DNA of 5,422 nucleotides, taken from positions 1-5,422 of the forward strand of contig CADBRY010000027.1 in NCBI GenBank assembly GCA_902797195.1. The letters are read 5' to 3'. The stretch is from an uncultured Eubacteriales bacterium (GTDB lineage Bacteria > Bacillota > Clostridia > Peptostreptococcales > Anaerovoracaceae). A program made the translations under genes and the position numbers. Shown piece after piece: positions 1-4,097 of the stretch. Below the pieces are notes generated by a model. It made no database searches, was not told the origin of the DNA, and saw nothing but the letters and a program-made list of their open reading frames with translations. Numbering within the stretch: position 1 is the first letter of the stretch; every line of letters starts with the position of its first letter.

Positions 1-1
1 A

Positions 2-28
2 GGGCCGGATCCGGCCACTGGAGGATAA
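2..28 (+). CDS. possible 3' end of an upstream operon gene (partial)
   Basis: Reading from base 2 gives eight codons (GPDPATGG) and then a TAA ending 2 nt before the moaC start. The moaC ribosome site (GGAGG, 20-24) would lie inside this tail. That spacing matches the next junction, where moaC and the methyltransferase are also separated by 2 nt, so a translationally coupled upstream gene is plausible. Eight residues are too few to identify a family, and another frame also stays open here. This is inference from spacing only. Confidence 0.3.
   Translation, partial: GPDPATGG
3..16. repeat. perfect 14-bp GC-rich palindrome before moaC
   Basis: GGCCGGATCCGGCC equals its own reverse complement. 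It ends 3 nt before the moaC ribosome site. With no loop it is a poor RNA hairpin, and it may simply be coding sequence at the end of an upstream gene. The palindrome is certain; any function is not. Confidence 0.4.
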
Positions 29-30
29 GT

Positions 31-501
31 ATGGAATTCAATCATTTCGACAGCAAAGGCAACGCGCGCATGGTGGATGTTTCCGAAAAAACCGTGACAT
101 CGAGAAAAGCCGTTGCTGAGGGGATCATAGAAGTAAGCTCCGATGTGATGGAGGCGGTAAGGAATAAGACAGTCTCCAAGGGAGATGTGCTCACGGTAGC
201 TCAGGTGGCGGGGATATCTGCCACGAAGAGGACGTGGGAGCTGATACCTATGTGCCATCCCCTTATGCTTACCAATTCAGAACTGGTATTTGAGGTGGAT
301 GAAGAGGCCTGTGAGATAAAAGCTGTCTGCACTGTTTCCGTGGATGGAAAAACCGGAGTTGAGATGGAGGCACTTACAGGGGTTGCAACGGCCCTGCTTA
401 CGATATACGATATGTGTAAGTCGATGGACAAGAGAATGAAGATCCGTGACATCCACCTTGTGGAAAAGTCCGGAGGTAAAAGCGGAGAGTTCAGGTACTG
501 A
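31..501 (+). CDS. moaC: cyclic pyranopterin monophosphate synthase MoaC
   Basis: MoaC acts in the cytoplasm with MoaA in the first step of molybdenum cofactor synthesis, converting the 3',8-cyclo-GTP made by MoaA into cyclic pyranopterin monophosphate. The 156 residues cover the full family length (E. coli MoaC is about 161). Family blocks are all present: KGDVLTVAQVAG (50-61), the KRTWELIPMCHPLML block (66-80), VSVDGKTGVEMEALTG (102-117), IYDMCKSMDK (125-134) and KSGGKSG (146-152). By alignment from memory, K50, H76, D127 and K130 match the E. coli active-site residues K51, H77, D128 and K131, so the enzyme should be active. The start is supported by GGAGG at 20-24, 6 nt upstream. The gene is followed after 2 nt by a methyltransferase, in an operon otherwise devoted to Moco-hydroxylase maturation. 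Confidence 0.97.
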   Translation: MEFNHFDSKGNARMVDVSEKTVTSRKAVAEGIIEVSSDVMEAVRNKTVSKGDVLTVAQVAGISATKRTWELIPMCHPLMLTNSELVFEVDEEACEIKAVCTVSVDGKTGVEMEALTGVATALLTIYDMCKSMDKRMKIRDIHLVEKSGGKSGEFRY

Positions 502-503
502 TT

Positions 504-1136
504 ATGGAGATAGTAAAAAAGGGAATCCGGCTGGCAGGTCTTAACAAGGGTGCGAGGGTCCTGGATATAGGCTGCGGCGATGGAGAGGAAGTCAATTACC
601 TTGTACAGGAATTGGGATTGGATGCTGAGGGCATCGATACCAATGTTGCAAAGGTGGCTGAGGCCAAAGATAATTATTCGGATATAAAAGTTCATTTTGC
701 AGATGGAGAATTCCTGGATGATTACATGTCCTTCACCTTTGACGGGGTTTTGATCAAGAACTGTCTCAGCCTTATCAACATGCCCGATGAATCCCTCCAT
801 GAGATCTACTGTGTTCTCAAGAAGGGCGGGAAACTGGTATTGGTCGATCTTTACGAAACAGATCCCGATGAGAACCAGGTCAGAGCTGTCAAAATGGAAG
901 CCGACCGGCTTGCCCGCATACCCCGACAGGAAGGTGACTGTGAGGATCTTGGGCAGAAATTCGTGGACTTCAGATTTGAGGGAGCTTTTTTCAAAGAACC
1001 TCTTATAGCCCAGATCGAAGAGATAGGATACAAGGTAACTTCCTTTGAGGATGTGACGGAATATGTATCCGATTTCGAGAAAGATAAGAACAGAAAACTT
1101 GGTTATTTTCTGCTGGTTGCGGCGAAACCGCTATAG
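504..1136 (+). CDS. class I SAM-dependent methyltransferase of a Moco-hydroxylase operon
   Basis: A 210-residue soluble protein with a Rossmann methyltransferase fold. Motif I, VLDIGCGDG (19-27), binds the methionine part of SAM. GIDTN (43-47) supplies the acidic residue (D45) for the ribose, FADGEFL (65-71) follows, and FDGVLIKNCLSLI (79-91) and LKKGGKLVLVDL (105-116) are the later core strands. No signal peptide or membrane segment is seen. The ATG lies 2 nt after the moaC stop, so translation is probably coupled; only a weak ribosome site within the moaC end (around 484-496) is visible. The substrate cannot be read from the sequence. The N-terminal layout (a helix ending in LAGLNKGARVLDIGCG) resembles methyltransferases that, from memory, occur beside XdhC-type and NTP-transferase genes in Desulfovibrio (DVU_1556-like); that link needs a search. 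Ubiquinone/menaquinone methyltransferase is the generic alternative, but the operon does not support it. Confidence 0.85.
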   Translation: MEIVKKGIRLAGLNKGARVLDIGCGDGEEVNYLVQELGLDAEGIDTNVAKVAEAKDNYSDIKVHFADGEFLDDYMSFTFDGVLIKNCLSLINMPDESLHEIYCVLKKGGKLVLVDLYETDPDENQVRAVKMEADRLARIPRQEGDCEDLGQKFVDFRFEGAFFKEPLIAQIEEIGYKVTSFEDVTEYVSDFEKDKNRKLGYFLLVAAKPL

Positions 1137-1161
1137 TATACGGTAAAAGGGGAGAAGAACC

Positions 1162-2031
1162 ATGGGAGAACCAATTTCGTACATAACCAGAAAGTATATT
1201 GAAGAAGGAATCGACTTTGTGGTGGCAAAGGTGGTGAGCACCAGCGGCTCCACACCCAGGCACAGCGGCGCAGTCATGCTCATGAAGAAGGACGGACATA
1301 CGGTGGGGACCGTAGGGGGCGGCCTTCTGGAACATGAGACGGAAAAGCTCTGCCGCAGAATGTTCGAGACCGGTGAGAAGCATCTGACCTACGAATTCAT
1401 ACTGGACGAAAAGCAAAAGGATAAAGGTGCCCTTGAAATGGGATGCGGCGGTGATGCCACCATAGAACTGGAGTATGTTGAAGCGGCGGACCCGGGAAAT
1501 TTTGTGGAGGAGTTCAAGGACAAAACCAAGGCCTTTATTTTTGGCGCGGGCCACGTTGCAAAGGCTCTGGATCCTGTGCTGAGACACGTGGATTTTGAAA
1601 CCTGGATAATCGACGACAGAGAAGAGTATGTCAACAGAGAGCGATTTCCAGAGGCTGAGAGAGTAATAGTATGCAGCGATTTCGATCACTGCTTCGATGA
1701 GATAGACGTTGACGAAGACAGCTATCTGATAATAGTCACCCGGGGACACAAAGGGGATCTAACCGTGCTCCGGCAGGCGCTGAATAAGCCTTATGCCTAT
1801 CTTGGAATGATCGGAAGCCGCAGAAAAAACAGCCTGCTCTTCGATCAGCTGAGGGAGGAAGGCGTCAGCGAAGAGAAGCTTGGGGAAGTCCATGCGCCCA
1901 TAGGTCTTAAAATAGGATCGGAAACACCTGAAGAAATAGGCGTGAGCATAGCGGCGGAAATGATACGGATCAGAAGCGAGAGGACCCCGGATGATGAGAA
2001 ACCGGATGTGGATGCGCTGCTTCACAGCTGA
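1162..2031 (+). CDS. XdhC/CoxI family molybdenum hydroxylase maturation factor
   Basis: XdhC proteins bind Moco, help its sulfuration and deliver it to xanthine dehydrogenase-type hydroxylases; they are not part of the final enzyme. The 289 residues are normal for the family and contain both domains. The N-terminal XdhC/CoxI domain has STSGSTPRHSGAVMLM (26-41), GTVGGGLLE (49-57) and MGCGG (93-97, with a conserved-looking C95). The C-terminal Rossmann domain has FIFGAGHVAKAL (125-136), IIDDREEY (149-156), TRGHKGDL (193-200), YLGMIGSRRK (213-222) and a final HAPIGLKIGSETPEEIGVSI block (244-263) typical of the family. The ribosome site AGGGGAG at 1148-1154 sits 7 nt before the ATG. The gene follows the methyltransferase after 25 nt and precedes the nucleotidyltransferase fusion by 15 nt, matching the common XdhC-MocA pairing. 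Its client hydroxylase is not in the window. Confidence 0.94.
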   Translation: MGEPISYITRKYIEEGIDFVVAKVVSTSGSTPRHSGAVMLMKKDGHTVGTVGGGLLEHETEKLCRRMFETGEKHLTYEFILDEKQKDKGALEMGCGGDATIELEYVEAADPGNFVEEFKDKTKAFIFGAGHVAKALDPVLRHVDFETWIIDDREEYVNRERFPEAERVIVCSDFDHCFDEIDVDEDSYLIIVTRGHKGDLTVLRQALNKPYAYLGMIGSRRKNSLLFDQLREEGVSEEKLGEVHAPIGLKIGSETPEEIGVSIAAEMIRIRSERTPDDEKPDVDALLHS

Positions 2032-2046
2032 TGAGGGAAGATAAGG

Positions 2047-3378
2047 ATGAAAATAGGATATAACAGGAACACAAACGGAAAAGAGTACAGCGGAATAATA
2101 CTGGCGGCAGGTCTCTCGTCGAGGATGGGAGATTTCAAGCCGCTTCTTTATGTTGACGGAAGAACGGCCATCGCAGGGATCACCGAGACCCTAAGGGGAG
2201 CAGGGGTGGATGATGTGATTGTCGTGACGGGATTTTCAAGGGATCGACTGCTGCCATCCATAAATGAGCTGAGGATTACGGAGGCATTCAACGAAGGGTA
2301 TGAAAGGGGAATGTTTTCCTCCATACGGACGGGTCTTGCAAAGGCAACGGAACTCTGGCCCGAAAAAAAGGGTCATCTTCTCATTCCCGTAGACTGCCCC
2401 ATAGTCTCAATAGACACAATAAGATCTGTCATGGAAGGTGGAGGCCGGGGTGATCAAACCTTCGCCGTACCAACATTTGAAGGAAAAAAAGGCCATCCTC
2501 TTCTCATACCCTCAGGTGCAGTGGAGGAGATCATGAAGAGCGACGAAGCTGCCGGCCTGAAGGGAGTGACGGATGCCTCGAAAGACCGCCTCATAAGGGT
2601 GCCTGTCAACGACGAAGGCTGCGTAATGGACATGGACACTCCCGAAGGATATGAGGAGATCAAAAAGTTCGTAAGCAGCGGATTCCGCAGAGAAAAACTT
2701 GGAGTCACGACTTCAAGGCGAAGGATAATAATGGTCAGACACGGGGAGACCATTCAGCATGAGAGCCCCATGTTCATTGGTCAGTACGACGTTCCCTTAA
2801 GCGATGGGGGTAAGAAACAGGCTTTGACTGCAGCGGAAGCCGTTGCAGACATAATAAAAGAAGATATAGAAAAGTCCGAAAGCTGGGTGGAGGGTGTCTC
2901 TTTGGGACATGAACCCATGCCTCCCATTGAGAACATATACTGCAGCGATCTTTCCCGTTCCCGTGAAACGGCGGAGATAATGGCTGAAGAGATCAGACGC
3001 AGGTATGGCGGCCGGGGTTATGCTCCCAAGGTCATCAGTCTGGATGGACTGCGGGAGATCAGCCTGGGGGACTGGGACGGAAGGGCCATTGCCGAAATAA
3101 AGGAAGAGTGTCCGGAAGACTATGAAGCCCGTGGAAATGATATTTTTACCTTCAAAAAAGGAAACTCCTGGGAGAATTTTTACGACCTGCAGTACAGGGT
3201 CATGAAAGCTCTGCGCCGCATACTGGCAGGGGATGACGGCAGGAACATAATCATATCGGCCCACAGCGGAGTAATACGTGCACTTGAAAACAACCTGAAA
3301 GGGATGCGGGTAGATGACGGCTGGCAGCCTGTGGAAAAAGGCGGTGTCCGCATCTGGGAATCTCCGCCCCTCCCATAG
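2047..3378 (+). CDS. MocA/MobA-like nucleotidyltransferase fused to a histidine phosphatase
   Basis: A 443-residue two-domain protein. Residues about 15-212 are a nucleotidyltransferase of the Moco type: LAAGLSSRMGDFKPLL (19-34, with the NTP-binding loop and K31), IPVDCP (113-118, metal-binding aspartate D115) and MDMDTPEGY (194-202). Such enzymes join CMP or GMP to molybdopterin. The LAAG form of the loop resembles CTP-using MocA rather than MobA (LAGG), so molybdopterin cytosine dinucleotide is the likelier product; this is inference. Residues about 225-443 are a histidine phosphatase: RHGE (231-234, nucleophile H232), SDLSRSRETA (300-309), LREISLGDWDG (335-345, likely acid E337) and SAHSGVIR (404-411, H406). 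All catalytic positions are present, so both halves look active. The phosphatase substrate is unknown; CobC-like sequence similarity does not prove a cobalamin role. The ribosome site GAGGGA (2033-2038) is 8 nt before the start. This is the last gene of the operon; no strong terminator follows. Confidence 0.92.
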   Translation: MKIGYNRNTNGKEYSGIILAAGLSSRMGDFKPLLYVDGRTAIAGITETLRGAGVDDVIVVTGFSRDRLLPSINELRITEAFNEGYERGMFSSIRTGLAKATELWPEKKGHLLIPVDCPIVSIDTIRSVMEGGGRGDQTFAVPTFEGKKGHPLLIPSGAVEEIMKSDEAAGLKGVTDASKDRLIRVPVNDEGCVMDMDTPEGYEEIKKFVSSGFRREKLGVTTSRRRIIMVRHGETIQHESPMFIGQYDVPLSDGGKKQALTAAEAVADIIKEDIEKSESWVEGVSLGHEPMPPIENIYCSDLSRSRETAEIMAEEIRRRYGGRGYAPKVISLDGLREISLGDWDGRAIAEIKEECPEDYEARGNDIFTFKKGNSWENFYDLQYRVMKALRRILAGDDGRNIIISAHSGVIRALENNLKGMRVDDGWQPVEKGGVRIWESPPLP

Positions 3379-3391
3379 CCCATCTCATAAA

Positions 3392-3412
3392 AATTTACAA
3401 AATATGTAAATT
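3392..3412. promoter_or_regulatory. inverted repeat, candidate operator upstream of the YdbC promoter
   Basis: The arms AATTTACA (3392-3399) and TGTAAATT (3405-3412) are perfect 8-bp inverted repeats separated by 5 nt. The right arm ends 4 nt before the -35 box, and the centre (3402) lies about 50 nt before the predicted transcription start, a position where activators or some repressors bind. The regulator is not identifiable. An alternative is a weak AU-rich hairpin at the end of the upstream operon, but it lacks the GC stem of a terminator. Confidence 0.45.
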
Positions 3413-3416
3413 ATAA

Positions 3417-3445
3417 TTGACATTTATTTCCATATATAATACAAT
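3417..3445 (+). promoter_or_regulatory. sigma-A-type promoter for the YdbC-family gene
   Basis: A perfect -35 box TTGACA (3417-3422) and a -10 box TACAAT (3440-3445, five of six consensus bases) are separated by exactly 17 nt in AT-rich DNA. Transcription should start near 3452, giving a leader of about 70 nt. A TATAAT at 3435-3440 is also present but only 12 nt from the -35 box, too close to be used with it. This promoter separates the YdbC gene from the Moco operon. Confidence 0.8.
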
Positions 3446-3472
3446 CCTCTCAACAGGAAATATTTTCCATAT
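3425..3472. repeat. short direct and inverted repeats around the -10 box and transcription start
   Basis: TTTCCATAT occurs twice (3427-3435 and 3464-3472), 37 bp apart. In addition TATTTCC (3425-3431) is matched by its reverse complement GGAAATA (3456-3462), centred on the -10 box. Repeats placed over the promoter core could bind a repressor. The region is AT-rich, so chance occurrence is possible; no regulator is recognised. Confidence 0.3.
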
Positions 3473-3487
3473 CATAAAAGTGGCAGG

Positions 3488-3504
3488 GCCGGTCCGATAC
3501 CGGC
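3488..3504 (+). promoter_or_regulatory. GC-rich leader hairpin before the YdbC gene
   Basis: GCCGGT (3488-3493) pairs with ACCGGC (3499-3504) around the loop CCGAT. The stem ends a few bases before the ribosome site AAAGGAG (3510-3516) and does not include it. It is not followed by a U run, so it is not a terminator. It may stabilise the transcript 5' region; a specific regulatory role is not shown. Confidence 0.45.
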
Positions 3505-3522
3505 AGAGGAAAGGAGATTATT

Positions 3523-3888
3523 ATGGCAATGAATGACAACAGAGAGGTAACTTATGAGATCGTAGAGGAGATCGGCATTATCTCGTCCCATCCAACGGGA
3601 TGGACCAAAGAGATAAATATGGTTAGCTGGAATGGCAACTCTCCCAAGTACGACATCAGAGACTGGTCCCCGGATCATGCTCAAATGGGCAGAGGGATAA
3701 CCCTTCACGAAAAGGAGATGAGGATGATCCTGCAGCTGCTCAGCAGAAGACCGAGATCATACAGAGTCGGGAAAAACGAGACGGATATGATCGACTTACA
3801 CACTTCGGAAAAGGAATCAGAGTTGGAAGAAAATCTTTACGATGAGGTGATCTGTGACAATGAAGAAGAAACCGCAGAGGCCATTTAG
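3523..3888 (+). CDS. YdbC/PC4-family single-stranded nucleic-acid-binding protein with acidic tail
   Basis: A 121-residue protein. Residues about 8-75 match the bacterial YdbC family, which has the PC4 (Sub1) fold and binds single-stranded DNA as a dimer. The diagnostic blocks are the EIVEEIGIISSHPTGWTKEI segment (12-31), MVSWNGNSPKYDIRDWSPDH (33-52) and MGRGITLHEKEM (55-66). In L. lactis YdbC the family is little more than this domain; here a tail of about 40 residues follows, rich in Glu and Asp and likely disordered. The tail resembles the acidic C-termini that SSB-like proteins use to recruit partners, but that function is inference. A strong ribosome site AAAGGAG (3510-3516) lies 6 nt upstream. 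The gene is monocistronic or nearly so: it has its own promoter and is followed by an intrinsic terminator. Its physiological role in bacteria is poorly defined (replication, repair or transcription are all possible). Confidence 0.9.
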   Translation: MAMNDNREVTYEIVEEIGIISSHPTGWTKEINMVSWNGNSPKYDIRDWSPDHAQMGRGITLHEKEMRMILQLLSRRPRSYRVGKNETDMIDLHTSEKESELEENLYDEVICDNEEETAEAI

Positions 3889-3934
3889 GTGGATCAAAAA
3901 ACACAGGGATTTCAGAAGAAACGGTTCCAGATAA
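3860..3934 (+). CDS. possible 24-residue basic microprotein overlapping the YdbC gene end
   Basis: An ATG ORF in another frame starts inside the last codons of the YdbC-family gene and ends 46 bases beyond its stop, before the terminator. The product would begin MKKKPQRPFRWIKK and end FRRNGSR, with very high Arg/Lys content. GAGGTGATC (3844-3852) upstream is an excellent complement to the 16S rRNA 3' end, though the GAGG core is 12 nt from the ATG, longer than usual. The basic start comes partly from reading GAA repeats of the acidic tail in a shifted frame (AAG AAG AAA), so chance is a serious explanation. No family is recognised. Confidence 0.2.
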   Translation: MKKKPQRPFRWIKKHRDFRRNGSR

Positions 3935-3958
3935 AAACCAAAATACAGGGGTATTTAC

Positions 3959-3993
3959 GGGTCGGAGAAGCTAAAGCTTCCGACCCTTTTTAT
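3959..3993 (+). terminator. intrinsic terminator after the YdbC-family gene
   Basis: GGGTCG (3959-3964) pairs with CGACCC (3981-3986), and GAAGC (3967-3971) pairs with GCTTC (3976-3980) around a TAAA loop, leaving a two-base bulge; an alternative pairs GGGTCGGA with TCCGACCC. The stem is followed at once by TTTTTAT. It lies 70 nt after the stop codon and should end the YdbC transcript, separating it from the CoA-transferase gene. Confidence 0.88.
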
Positions 3994-3994
3994 C

Positions 3995-4029
3995 TTGCCT
4001 GACGTTTAAAAAAAAGGTAACATTATATA
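3995..4029 (+). promoter_or_regulatory. weak candidate promoter for the CoA-transferase gene
   Basis: The gene follows a terminator, so it needs its own promoter in the 104 nt between 3994 and 4097. TATATA at 4024-4029 is the best -10 candidate but has no good -35 at 17 nt. TTGCCT (3995-4000) with TAACAT (4018-4023) has 17-nt spacing but only four of six matches in each box. An A-run (4008-4015) lies between them. The exact start cannot be fixed from sequence. Confidence 0.35.
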
Positions 4030-4044
4030 GTACATAGAATGACG

Positions 4045-4059
4045 ACGACGGCACGTCGT
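4045..4059 (+). promoter_or_regulatory. small hairpin in the CoA-transferase leader
   Basis: ACGACG (4045-4050) and CGTCGT (4054-4059) form a perfect 6-bp stem with the loop GCA, preceded by an extra ACG repeat. It sits about 39 nt before the start codon and downstream of the candidate promoter, so it is either a leader RNA hairpin or a DNA operator half-site pair. No U run follows, so it is not an intrinsic terminator. Confidence 0.35.
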
Positions 4060-4097
4060 AACCTGTATTCGATCAATGAGCGAGGAGAAAAAGAAAC

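Noticed and set aside
201..800. Minus-strand open frame of 199 codons
   Set aside because: It runs opposite moaC and the methyltransferase, both of which show intact family motifs on the + strand.
1003..1749. Minus-strand open frame of 248 codons
   Set aside because: It overlaps the well-supported XdhC-family gene and part of the methyltransferase, and its product has no family motif. It is an antisense shadow.
2720..3378. Cobalamin-pathway CobC (alpha-ribazole phosphatase) assignment for the phosphatase half
   Set aside because: The RHGE-type motifs are shared by the whole histidine phosphatase superfamily, and all neighbours concern molybdenum cofactor, not cobalamin.
3392..3416. Inverted repeat as intrinsic terminator of the Moco operon
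   Set aside because: The stem is almost all A-U and is followed by ATAATT rather than a U run, so it would terminate poorly; an operator role fits its place next to the -35 box better.
3435..3440. TATAAT as the -10 box of the YdbC promoter
   Set aside because: It is only 12 nt from TTGACA; TACAAT at 3440-3445 has the correct 17-nt spacing and is preferred.
3379..3522. Riboswitch (for example a Moco riboswitch) in the gap
   Set aside because: The leader after the predicted start is only about 70 nt, with one small hairpin and no recognisable aptamer core, and the downstream gene is not a Moco gene.
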